From an uncultured Selenomonadales bacterium (GTDB lineage Bacteria; Bacillota; Negativicutes; Selenomonadales; Selenomonadaceae), in the NCBI GenBank assembly GCA_937915885.1, contig CALGGP010000218.1:1-9102 (forward strand): a stretch of DNA of 9,102 bases, read 5' to 3'. Shown piece by piece: positions 1 through 5,866 of this stretch. How positions within the stretch are numbered: the stretch's first letter is position 1; the number at the start of each line of letters is the position of its first letter. A program made the position numbers and the translations under genes. The notes under the pieces are model-generated. The model was not told where the DNA came from. It saw only the letters and a list, made by a program, of their open reading frames with translations, and searched no databases.

Positions 1-65
1 CCGACGTCATTTTTTCTCCCGCCCACCCACCCTTTGTTCCTTGGCAGGAACCGCGCTTTGGGGGA

Positions 66-279
66 GCCGCCGACGTGATAGGCAACCGCCCTCGATTGGA
101 GCCAGCCGCCCCATAAATCCGTCGACAGTTGAAACGGAGCGTGCGCCGCCGTCGACGATAAGCAACTGCCCTCAATTGGAGCCCGCCGCCCAATAAAGCC
201 GTCGACAGTTGAAACGGAACGTGCGCCGCCGTCGACGATAGGCAACCGCCCTAGATTGGAGCCCTGCGGAGCATAAAGG
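66..279. repeat. 80-bp tandem repeat, about 2.6 copies
   Basis: The tetramer GATA that opens each unit recurs at 77, 157 and 237, giving an exact 80-bp period. Copies 77-156 and 157-236 differ at about 7 of 80 positions by my alignment. The third copy follows the pattern to about 279 and then diverges. A partial unit (66-76) precedes the first full copy with one base missing. Each full unit carries two GTCGAC palindromes, at 121, 151, 201 and 231, plus the blocks ATTGGAGCC, ATAAA and CAGTTGAAACGG. Because 80 is not a multiple of three and stops occur, the repeat is not coding. The whole unit is conserved, with no variable spacer, so it is not a CRISPR array. Function unknown; it lies between htrA and whatever gene follows. 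Confidence 0.9.
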
Positions 280-319
280 CGGGCGCCGCCGGCGCGGGTG
301 GGAACCGCTGTCATATGTT

Positions 320-410
320 GGGCGCCGAGCTCGGGGGGCGGGTGCGTCGGCGGCGCCCCTTCCTCGTCACTCCGTCGCCTTTAATTACGAATTACGAATT
401 ACGCATTGCC
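320..410. repeat. Dispersed GC-hairpin plus heptamer element, copy 1
   Basis: GGGCGCCG (320-327) and CGGCGCCC (351-358) form a perfect 8-bp inverted repeat around a G-rich 23-nt loop. A linker follows (TCGTCAC, then CCGTCGCC), then three exact AATTACG heptamers (383-403) and the heptamer-length CATTGCC (404-410). The cluster ends 4 nt from the htrA stop codon (415-417). The hairpin right arm and linker match those of the copy at 3320-3379 with few differences. The heptamer part matches 3287-3314 exactly over 28 nt in inverted orientation. On the htrA transcript the hairpin would lie in the 3' untranslated region. It lacks a U-tract, so it is not a standard terminator, but could act in 3'-end processing or stability. 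Confidence 0.8.
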
Positions 411-414
411 TTCC

Positions 415-1611
415 TCAGCCTGCTTCGTTGACGACCTGCGGCATCTCCTGAAGTTCGATCTCGATCTCAGATTCTACGCCGTCGCGCTCATATTTTACTT
501 TCACTCTATCGCCGACCTTATGAGCCGCCACTTCATTGCGCACCTCGCCGACCGAGTTCACATCTTTACCGTCGATCGACAAAATTACATCGCCGCGTTG
601 CAAGCCCGCAATCCCCGCCGGAGCATCGAGCGCCACGCGGAAAATATACACGCCCTTATCTATCGTCAGCTGATATCCGTAGCGTGCCGCCGTCGGCTTG
701 TCGAAGATCGTCACGCCCAAATACGGTCGCGCCACATACCCTTTCGCCATCAGCTCGTCGACTATTTCTTTGACGGTGTTGATCGGGATCGCAAAGCCCA
801 TGCCCTCGACGCCGTCCGCCGCCAACTTCGCGCTGTTGATCGCTATAATTTCTCCATCCGCATTGACCAGCGCGCCGCCCGAATTGCCCGGGCTGATCGC
901 CGCGTCCGTCTGAAACAGTTTCACTCGACGATCGCTCAACTCCAGCGTCCGATTGAGCGCGCTGATCACTCCGACCGTCACACTCCCTTGAAACTCAAGC
1001 CCCATCGGATTGCCGATCGCAATCGCCGGCTCGCCCACGACGACATCATCACTGTTGCCGAATTTCGCCGTCGGCAAATCCTTCGCATCGACCTTGACCA
1101 CCGCTATATCCGTCATATCGTCCGTCCCGACCAGCTCCGCGTTGAGCGTCCGACCGTCGGCAAGCGACACGATCAATTCGCGCGCGCCCTCGATCACATG
1201 ATTGTTCGTCACTATATATCCGTCGCTCTTGAAAATCACGCCCGACCCGACGCCTTCCGTTTCAAACGGTCGATTGAAAAAGTCTCGAGCGACCGCCTTA
1301 TTCGTGATCCCAACGACCGTCGGACCGACCGTATTTGCAACCCGCACCGCGGGCGTGTTCCGCGCGGAGGACATCTTTGCGGCGGCTGCCTCCGCCTCCG
1401 CGCGCTCCTCTTTGCGCTCAGTCATTATCGATTTCGATTCCGTATTCTTTGCGGCAACCTCAACCGATTTTTCGGCGTCAGGCGCGGCGGGAGCCTCCGC
1501 CGTCGATTCCACGCCTCCTATCGGATTGCCCGCAATATCTGTATCGCAGCCCGTCAGCGTCATCGATGAAATCATCAGCGCCGCCAAAATCGCTGCCGTT
1601 TTTTTCTTCAT
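415..1611 (-). CDS. HtrA/DegP-type serine protease with PDZ domain, predicted lipoprotein
   Basis: A 398-residue trypsin-like protease of the HtrA/DegP/DegQ family, expected to degrade or refold damaged envelope proteins. Seen in the sequence: a charged start (MKKK), a short hydrophobic stretch and the lipobox L19-T-G-C22; a low-complexity Ala/Glu linker (about 35-85); a protease domain (about 88-275) with His138 (NNHV), Asp168 (TDIAVV) and Ser244 (GNSGG) as the catalytic triad; and one PDZ domain (about 295-393, opening RPYLGV). Many HtrA homologues are instead anchored by an N-terminal transmembrane helix. Asp at +2 after the cysteine would signal inner-membrane retention by the E. coli Lol rule; whether that applies here is inference. 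The ATG at 1611 follows AAGGAG (1626-1621) by 9 nt. The gene is separated from the operon before it by a terminator and has its own promoter. Confidence 0.95.
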   Translation of the reverse strand: MKKKTAAILAALMISSMTLTGCDTDIAGNPIGGVESTAEAPAAPDAEKSVEVAAKNTESKSIMTERKEERAEAEAAAAKMSSARNTPAVRVANTVGPTVVGITNKAVARDFFNRPFETEGVGSGVIFKSDGYIVTNNHVIEGARELIVSLADGRTLNAELVGTDDMTDIAVVKVDAKDLPTAKFGNSDDVVVGEPAIAIGNPMGLEFQGSVTVGVISALNRTLELSDRRVKLFQTDAAISPGNSGGALVNADGEIIAINSAKLAADGVEGMGFAIPINTVKEIVDELMAKGYVARPYLGVTIFDKPTAARYGYQLTIDKGVYIFRVALDAPAGIAGLQRGDVILSIDGKDVNSVGEVRNEVAAHKVGDRVKVKYERDGVESEIEIELQEMPQVVNEAG

Positions 1612-1620
1612 TCCCTATCA

Positions 1621-1626
1621 CTCCTT
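1621..1626 (-). promoter_or_regulatory. Ribosome binding site of the htrA-like gene
   Basis: AAGGAG sits 9 nt before the ATG at 1611. This fixes the start immediately ahead of the lipoprotein signal sequence. Confidence 0.8.
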
Positions 1627-1633
1627 CGCGCCA

Positions 1634-1662
1634 ATTCTAATTTTGGACGCAAAAAAAATCAA
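1634..1662 (-). promoter_or_regulatory. Predicted sigma-A promoter of the htrA-like gene
   Basis: On the minus strand TTGATT (1662-1657) and TAGAAT (1639-1634) are separated by exactly 17 nt, which includes a T-run. Each box is close to the TTGACA/TATAAT consensus. Transcription would begin near 1627, so the leader would be very short, with the ribosome binding site AAGGAG (1626-1621) almost at the 5' end. A second, weaker possibility is TTGCGC with an 18-nt spacer to GATAAT further upstream (about 1665-1694). A promoter is expected here because an operon terminator lies immediately upstream. Confidence 0.5.
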
Positions 1663-1679
1663 GCATTATCGCCCGCCGT

Positions 1680-1811
1680 CCGCCGTCGGCGCAAATAAAA
1701 AGCCCGACATCGAATGTCCGACTGATATTACGGCGCTTTTTTTCGATCGAGCAGCCGCCGCCCCCATGCTCAACTCTCGAGCAATTTCTTCGACGGTTTT
1801 GCCCTCGAGCA
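1680..1811 (-). pseudogene. Degenerate duplicate of the 3' end of the swrB-position gene with its terminator
   Basis: This segment is a second copy of the tail of the gene ending at 1866 plus its downstream sequence (1818 to about 1981), offset by 138 bp at the stop-codon end. It retains the codons for LEGKTVEEIARE and the RKKAP-stop region at the nucleotide level. It has lost 32 bp in between, which shifts the frame, and it has no start or upstream coding part. Similarity stops abruptly at 1811, where the parent continues into the gene body. It is best read as a remnant of a tandem duplication, not an expressed gene. The copied terminator hairpin (1693-1723) still looks functional. Confidence 0.8.
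1693..1723 (-). terminator. Second, duplicated rho-independent terminator
   Basis: On the minus strand AGTCGGACAT, loop TCG, then ATGTCGGGCT form a 10-position stem with one internal G-G mismatch, followed by TTTTATTT. Compared with the copy at 1831-1861, one stem pair has changed from G-C to A-U on both sides and another from C-G to U-G. Pairing is therefore kept despite sequence drift. Confidence 0.75.
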
Positions 1812-1830
1812 CACCGCCCGCCGTCGGCGC

Positions 1831-1861
1831 AAATTAAAAGCCCGGCATCGAATGCCCGGCT
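1831..1861 (-). terminator. Rho-independent terminator ending the che/flagellar operon
   Basis: On the minus strand AGCCGGGCAT, loop TCG, then ATGCCGGGCT form a 10-position stem with one G-G mismatch in the middle, followed by TTTAATTT. It begins a few bases after the stop codon (1866-1868) of the last gene of the operon. Confidence 0.8.
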
Positions 1862-1865
1862 GATA

Positions 1866-2936
1866 TTACGGCGCTTTTTTTCGATCGAGCAGGCGACGCG
1901 TCATCTCCTGCACCAACTCGACCGCGCCGCGTCCCATGCCCATCTCTCGGGCAATCTCTTCGACGGTTTTGCCCTCGAGCAGCATGTTTTTGATCTTGAC
2001 GGAGTTCGGAGCGTTGAGCGCGGCTTGCGCTTGCGGCGCGATCGTCGACCGTTGAGGCGGCGCCGATTGTTGAGCGGCTCGAGGCGCGGGCGCGGGCTTC
2101 GACGGTGCGGTTGCGCGCGGAGCGGCTTGACGTTGAGGAGTTGTCGTCGATGTTGACGGACGCGCCGACGGTCGAGCGGCGGGCGTTTTTTGCAACGGAC
2201 GCGTTTCGATCTTGACGGGTTTGCCCGCCACCACGTTTGACGTTTTATCCGACGACGGCAACACTATCGACGGACGATCGGGGATCGGCTTTGCGCGCCT
2301 TTCGACGGGTTCTTCCGCCGCCTCCATCGACCGCTGAAGCACCGCCGCAAAATCTCTCGCCTCGTTCGACGGCTCCTCCTCCAATTTCGGCGGCTCGATC
2401 GGCGCGGGAGTCGGAGTCGGCACCGCTTGAGGAAATGTCGTTTGACGGAGCATCGGCGGCGGCGAGATCGGCGACGGCACCTGTTGCATCATCGGCACCG
2501 GCACCGGTTGCATCGGCATCGGCATTGCCAATCGCGTCGAGATTTTCAATTCGATCGCGTCGAGCTTGCGTTGAAGGTCTTCGACGTTTTCTCCCGCATC
2601 CGACAATTTTTGCAGCAGATTTTTGATCTCCGTCGATTGATTTTCGCCGCGCTTGAGCAATTTTTTCAGCTCCGCCACGCGTCCCTCGAATTCCGTCCGA
2701 TTGCGATCGGCGTCCTCGAGAAGGCTTTCGAGATTCGACGCCTGATTTTCCATCCGTTGGATCACTTCCGACGCCGTACGCTCGAGCTCCTCTTTGAGCT
2801 TCGCCGTCGATTCGATCACTACGCGTTGCTCCTCCGCGCGGCGCTGTCGATCGCGTGAATTATTCCAGACCACGAACACCATTATGCTGCCGACCACGAT
2901 CAGCACAATCATCAATTCGGTAATCATAATCGTCAC
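1866..2936 (-). CDS. Membrane-anchored coiled-coil, proline-rich protein at the swrB position (DUF6115-like)
   Basis: A 356-residue protein. Visible parts: an N-terminal transmembrane helix (about 5-24), a long charged helical/coiled-coil region (about 27-135), a Met/Pro/Gln- then Ala/Pro-rich low-complexity middle (about 137-308), and a conserved-looking C-terminus (311-356) with a helix-turn-helix-like stretch, VEEIAREMGMGRGAVELV. Location after the sigma factor and FapA genes, the single N-terminal helix plus coiled coil, and the C-terminal end resemble the SwrB/DUF6115 group, implicated in flagellar assembly in Bacillus. It is about twice the length of Bacillus SwrB because of the proline-rich middle. 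The start is GTG at 2936, overlapping the previous stop as GTGA. There is no good ribosome binding site, so translational coupling is likely. Function is inferred mainly from position. Confidence 0.7.
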   Translation of the reverse strand: MTIMITELMIVLIVVGSIMVFVVWNNSRDRQRRAEEQRVVIESTAKLKEELERTASEVIQRMENQASNLESLLEDADRNRTEFEGRVAELKKLLKRGENQSTEIKNLLQKLSDAGENVEDLQRKLDAIELKISTRLAMPMPMQPVPVPMMQQVPSPISPPPMLRQTTFPQAVPTPTPAPIEPPKLEEEPSNEARDFAAVLQRSMEAAEEPVERRAKPIPDRPSIVLPSSDKTSNVVAGKPVKIETRPLQKTPAARPSARPSTSTTTPQRQAAPRATAPSKPAPAPRAAQQSAPPQRSTIAPQAQAALNAPNSVKIKNMLLEGKTVEEIAREMGMGRGAVELVQEMTRRLLDRKKAP

Positions 2937-3268
2937 AACGAAATATCGAGACGATGTCCGCGCATCGGATCGACCGCAAATTTTTCCGCGTGCGGCGCCT
3001 CGGGCTGAGGATTCCGACGCCGCGCATTACGTTGCTGATAACCGCCGCCGCGCCCCCGACGCTCGGGATCGTCTTTGATCACTCCGCCCTGATCGGTCTC
3101 GTCTTTATTTCGCACCTGTTTTTGTTTCAACTCGTCGTCCTGCCGTTGACGGAGCGATTCAAAATCCTGCTGCAAATTCGTCGCGTGGTTGAGATTGTGT
3201 TGAACGTTGCTTGCCTCCGTCGCCGCTGTCGGATAAACCATCTGTATGTTGATTGGCGCAATGTCCAC
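2933..3268 (-). CDS. Conserved-looking hypothetical polar protein of the flagellar operon
   Basis: A 111-residue hydrophilic protein with no membrane segment or signal peptide. Residues about 18-50 are Asn/Gln-rich and probably helical. The middle (about 50-92) is highly charged with a Gly/Arg patch (RRGRGGG) and looks disordered. The last 18 residues (AEKFAVDPMRGHRLDISL) look like the only ordered, possibly conserved motif. The GTG start at 3268 is supported by GGAGG (3281-3277) 8 nt upstream. Its stop overlaps the start of the next gene by 4 nt (GTGA), so the two are probably co-translated. I do not recognise a family. The position between fapA and the swrB-position gene suggests a flagellar accessory role. 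Confidence 0.7.
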   Translation of the reverse strand: MDIAPINIQMVYPTAATEASNVQHNLNHATNLQQDFESLRQRQDDELKQKQVRNKDETDQGGVIKDDPERRGRGGGYQQRNARRRNPQPEAPHAEKFAVDPMRGHRLDISL

Positions 3269-3286
3269 TGTTCACACCTCCGAAAA

Positions 3287-3425
3287 GCAATGCGTAATTC
3301 GTAATTCGTAATTATAAGGGGGCGCCGCCTCGGTGGGTGGGGGCGTCGGCGGCGCCCTTCTATTCGTCACCCCGTCGCCCCCGAACTCCCAATTCCTAAT
3401 TCCGCATTCCTAATTCCTAATTGCC
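3287..3425. repeat. Dispersed GC-hairpin plus heptamer element, copy 2, between fapA and the next gene
   Basis: This fills almost the whole gap. From left to right: GCAATGCGTAATT followed by further CGTAATT units (3287-3314); a perfect 10-bp inverted repeat, GGGCGCCGCC (3320-3329) and GGCGGCGCCC (3348-3357), around a G-rich 18-nt loop; a linker TCGTCACCCCGTCGCC (about 3364-3379); and a second heptamer cluster of AATTCCT type (3391-3424) that abuts the fapA stop (3427-3429). The left cluster equals the reverse complement of 382-409 over 28 nt. Positions 3391-3415 equal the reverse complement of 7291-7315 over 25 nt. In the operon mRNA this would form a strong hairpin between two cistrons, which could cause partial termination or differential stability. 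No transposase or reading frame is present. Confidence 0.8.
3311..3316 (-). promoter_or_regulatory. Possible -10 box inside the repeat element
   Basis: The minus strand reads TATAAT at the junction between the GC hairpin and the heptamers. A start near 3304 would give a short leader before the GGAGG/GTG start at 3268. No recognisable -35 box lies 16-18 nt upstream (the sequence there is CACCCA), and the match may simply be by-product of the AATTA-rich repeat. It is weak evidence for an internal promoter. Confidence 0.2.
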
Positions 3426-3426
3426 T

Positions 3427-5073
3427 TTAATACGGTCCGACGACAACTTCGCCGTCCTCGAGATACATCGTGCAGTACTTATAATCCTTTTGGACATGTT
3501 TCGTGACGGAATTGACTGTGATGCGCGAGCCCGAGTAGATGCATTCGGACGCCCGCACCCGACCGTTTTTCATGTCGGCAAGTTGCTCCTCGAGCTCGGT
3601 GATCCGCTTTTCATTCCGCTTGATCTTGCCGGCGATCGGGAATTGCGACCGCGTGAGCGTATTCAACTGATCGATCCGCTCCTGCGGCAGCCGACTGACA
3701 TCAATCTTGCCGAGCGTCTCGAGCATTTGCGTGATCTGCATCAGCCGCTTTTTCAGCTCCTTATATTCTTTGCAAACGTCGTTATACTCCTTCTGCAGCG
3801 ACGGATCGACGCCCACCGACACCCGCGTCACCACATACGCCTGATTGCCGATCACCTTCGCGCGAACTTCTTCGCCCGCCGTGCACGTGCCGCCCGTTAT
3901 CTGACCGCGTTTGTCCTCGACGATGATCGTTTTGCCCGCGCGGAGCGTAGAATGAAGTGCGGCGTCGGCGATGTAAATATCGCGCCCCGCCTCAACCACC
4001 GCGTTTTCGGTGAACGCGCAACGAACATCTTCCTGCGCATAGACCTTGCCGCGATTGGCGCCCGTGATCCCGCCGCTTATGATCACATTGCGACCGCTCA
4101 CTTCGGCGCCGCTCACGGAACCTTTTATTTCGATATCGCCCGTCGCCTTGACGCTGAAGCCCTGCTTGACCGAGCCCGTGACTTCAACCGAGCCGTCGAA
4201 CTCGATATCGCCCGTCCCGACTCCGACGCTGCCTTTGATCTCGAGACGCGGATCGATGCTGATACGACTGCCGCTGTCGACAATCTGACCGTTGATCGTC
4301 GCGATCAATTGATGTTCGCCGACCACTTGAGTGTTTTTCCCTTGCGGCATCGGGATCGGGCGTCCGTTGAGCGCGGGGATTTTATCTCCGAAAATATTTT
4401 TACCGGGCTTGCCTTGTTTTTGAGGAATGCGGATTGCGAGCGTCTCATTCTTCTTTGCGAGCACGAACAGATTTAAATTTTTATAATCGACCCGATCATA
4501 CTCGTCGACCACCGGACGCCCCTTGACGCCCAAATCGAATTTCCGATCGATGTAAGCGTTTTCGCCCGGGATTGCGGGATCGCCCTCCGCCGCCACGAAC
4601 GGCGTCAAATATTTTATGCCCTCTTCGATCGCGTCCTCGTCAATCCCGTACTTCACTCGTTTCGACCGCAGCGCCTCGAGCACCATCTCTTTTGTCGGAA
4701 GCCGCGTCCCCGCTCGAGTATCGTACTTGATCGTCGCCTTCAATCGATCCCGACTGATCTCGACGATCAATTTCGCATACGCCTCGTCCTTTTGAACGTC
4801 CGCCTCCGACATGATCCGCTCGAGCTCCTCTTCAGTCATCTCGACCGGCTCACTTATCTTGTGCGGTTGCCCGTCCGCCTCCTTCATGATCTGCGCCAAC
4901 AACGCCACATCATAATCGATTATACCGCACCCTCGGAGAATTTGATGCATGTCGGAGAGATCGATCATGAGGGTTTCGGCGGCGTTCGGATAAATGGTTA
5001 AATAAATGCCGTCGGGACGAAACTCGAACATATAACCCGCCTCGGGTCCGCCGACTGCCGGATATTCCCCCAT
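3427..5073 (-). CDS. fapA: FapA-type DUF342 protein (flagellar assembly protein A family)
   Basis: A 548-residue protein of the DUF342/FapA family. Numbered from the ATG at 5073, a mixed N-terminal domain (about 1-200) is followed by a glycine/valine-rich repeat region (about 275-405; for example VEVTGSVKQGFSVKATGDIE). This looks like the right-handed beta-helix seen in polymer-forming proteins such as bactofilins. A coiled coil (about 425-505) and a short beta C-terminus follow. In Vibrio, FapA has been linked to flagellar assembly; its exact role here is inferred from family and location. An upstream in-frame GTG at 5082 is unlikely to be the start because it overlaps the ribosome binding site AAGGAG (5087-5082). 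That site lies 8 nt before the ATG at 5073 and itself overlaps the stop of the preceding sigma-factor gene, so the two genes are tightly coupled. Confidence 0.88.
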   Translation of the reverse strand: MGEYPAVGGPEAGYMFEFRPDGIYLTIYPNAAETLMIDLSDMHQILRGCGIIDYDVALLAQIMKEADGQPHKISEPVEMTEEELERIMSEADVQKDEAYAKLIVEISRDRLKATIKYDTRAGTRLPTKEMVLEALRSKRVKYGIDEDAIEEGIKYLTPFVAAEGDPAIPGENAYIDRKFDLGVKGRPVVDEYDRVDYKNLNLFVLAKKNETLAIRIPQKQGKPGKNIFGDKIPALNGRPIPMPQGKNTQVVGEHQLIATINGQIVDSGSRISIDPRLEIKGSVGVGTGDIEFDGSVEVTGSVKQGFSVKATGDIEIKGSVSGAEVSGRNVIISGGITGANRGKVYAQEDVRCAFTENAVVEAGRDIYIADAALHSTLRAGKTIIVEDKRGQITGGTCTAGEEVRAKVIGNQAYVVTRVSVGVDPSLQKEYNDVCKEYKELKKRLMQITQMLETLGKIDVSRLPQERIDQLNTLTRSQFPIAGKIKRNEKRITELEEQLADMKNGRVRASECIYSGSRITVNSVTKHVQKDYKYCTMYLEDGEVVVGPY

Positions 5074-5081
5074 GTCAATCA

Positions 5082-5087
5082 CTCCTT
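5082..5087 (-). promoter_or_regulatory. Ribosome binding site deciding the fapA start
   Basis: AAGGAG begins inside the fliA stop codon region (5089-5087) and ends 8 nt before the ATG at 5073. It rules out the overlapping GTG at 5082 as the true start. Confidence 0.8.
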
Positions 5088-5833
5088 CACAACATTAATT
5101 CCGATCTCATTTTGCCCGGATACCCGCGCATTCGGATGATCGCCTTGGTGTGCAACTGAGAAATGCGCGCCTCCGACAGATGCATTATCAAACTGATTTC
5201 TTTCAACGTCAGCTCGTCGTAATAATACAGTGACACCACGAGCCGCTCTTTTTCAGGCAATTTATCTATCGCCTTCGCAAGCGTGTCCTTGAGCTCGAGA
5301 AATTCCGTCGTCTCGACAGGATCGGCGTCGATCGCCTCGGGCGAATCCGTCTTCAAATACTCCTCGAGCGGGATTATCGTCGACGAATTGAATTGGCTCA
5401 CGAGCGTGTTCAGTTCCTTCGTCGTGATAGCGAGCGCCTCTGCAATTTCGGCATCCGTCGCCGTCCGCCCCAACTCACTTTCGAGATCATAGACTTTCTG
5501 CTCGTATTTACGGATTTTTTGACGCATCGTTACGGGAATCCAATCTTTGGCGCGGAGGTAATCAATCATCGCGCCGCGAATCCGCACGCCCGCATACGTC
5601 TCGAATTTGATGTTCCGATTGATGTCGTAGCGATCGATGGCGTCGAGCAATCCGAAGAAGCCGGTGCTCAAAAGATCATCGCGATCGAGATGCGGCGGCA
5701 AGCTCATAGCGAGCCGTCCGGCGACGACTTTGATCAGAGGCAGATAATATTCCGCGATTTTATTGCGCAGCTCGACAGTTTTTTTTCGACGATAGGATTC
5801 CCAAAGTCGGCGAATATCATCTTCCATCTCCAA
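5087..5833 (-). CDS. fliA: Flagellar RNA polymerase sigma factor, FliA/WhiG (sigma-28/SigD) family
   Basis: Directs RNA polymerase to late flagellar and chemotaxis promoters; its activity is normally held back by the anti-sigma factor FlgM. In the sequence: region 2 with DLLSTGFFGLLDAIDRYD and the -10 recognition stretch FETYAGVRIRGAMIDYLRAKDWIP; a region 3 segment; and region 4 with LPEKERLVVSLYYYDELTLKEISLIMHLSEARISQLHTKAI, the -35 helix-turn-helix. The length (about 250 residues) equals that of Bacillus SigD (254). The start is uncertain. The frame opens at GTG 5845, but AAAGGTGG (5849-5842) overlaps that codon and is 8 nt from TTG 5833, chosen here; ATG 5827 is also possible. Its place after cheD is that of sigD in Bacillus. 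Confidence 0.93.
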   Translation of the reverse strand: MEMEDDIRRLWESYRRKKTVELRNKIAEYYLPLIKVVAGRLAMSLPPHLDRDDLLSTGFFGLLDAIDRYDINRNIKFETYAGVRIRGAMIDYLRAKDWIPVTMRQKIRKYEQKVYDLESELGRTATDAEIAEALAITTKELNTLVSQFNSSTIIPLEEYLKTDSPEAIDADPVETTEFLELKDTLAKAIDKLPEKERLVVSLYYYDELTLKEISLIMHLSEARISQLHTKAIIRMRGYPGKMRSELML

Positions 5834-5866
5834 TTGACACACCACCTTTCACTCAACGCGTGGGAT

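Larger units (their letters stand above)
1..414. other. Intergenic region downstream of htrA, repeat-rich, no gene seen
   Basis: No credible reading frame lies in this stretch. It contains a small 6-bp-arm inverted repeat (GTTCCT at 36-41, AGGAAC at 46-51), an 80-bp tandem repeat (66-279), a second GC-rich patch resembling part of the hairpin element (about 280-305), and a GC-rich hairpin plus heptamer cluster (320-410), listed separately. At the extreme edge the minus strand reads GGGAG (20-16), five A's, then ATG (10-8). That could be the ribosome binding site and first codons of the next gene, but only three codons are visible, so it is not called as a gene. No clear terminator with a U-tract was found after htrA. 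Confidence 0.7.

Noticed and set aside
66..279. CRISPR array
   Set aside because: The whole 80-bp unit is conserved with no unique spacers, and no cas gene is present.
320..358. Rho-independent terminator for the htrA-like gene
   Set aside because: The hairpin is strong but no U-tract follows on the minus strand (the sequence after it is AACAT).
406..1569. Long plus-strand reading frame of 387 codons opposite the htrA-like gene
   Set aside because: It is the mirror of a well-supported protease gene with full catalytic triad. Its product is Arg/His/Asp-rich low-quality sequence with no motif, typical of antisense frames in GC-rich genes.
1665..1694. Sigma-28 promoter (GGCGATAA, close to GCCGATAA) ahead of the htrA-like gene
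   Set aside because: The -10-like box matches 7 of 8 bases, but the expected TAAA at about 15 nt upstream is absent.
320..3357. G-quadruplex in the G-rich hairpin loops
   Set aside because: Four properly spaced G-tracts of three or more within a short span are not clearly present in either copy.
3421..4476. Long plus-strand reading frame opposite fapA
   Set aside because: It is antisense to a clear DUF342 gene, with Arg/Asp/His-rich composition and no ribosome binding site or recognisable domain.
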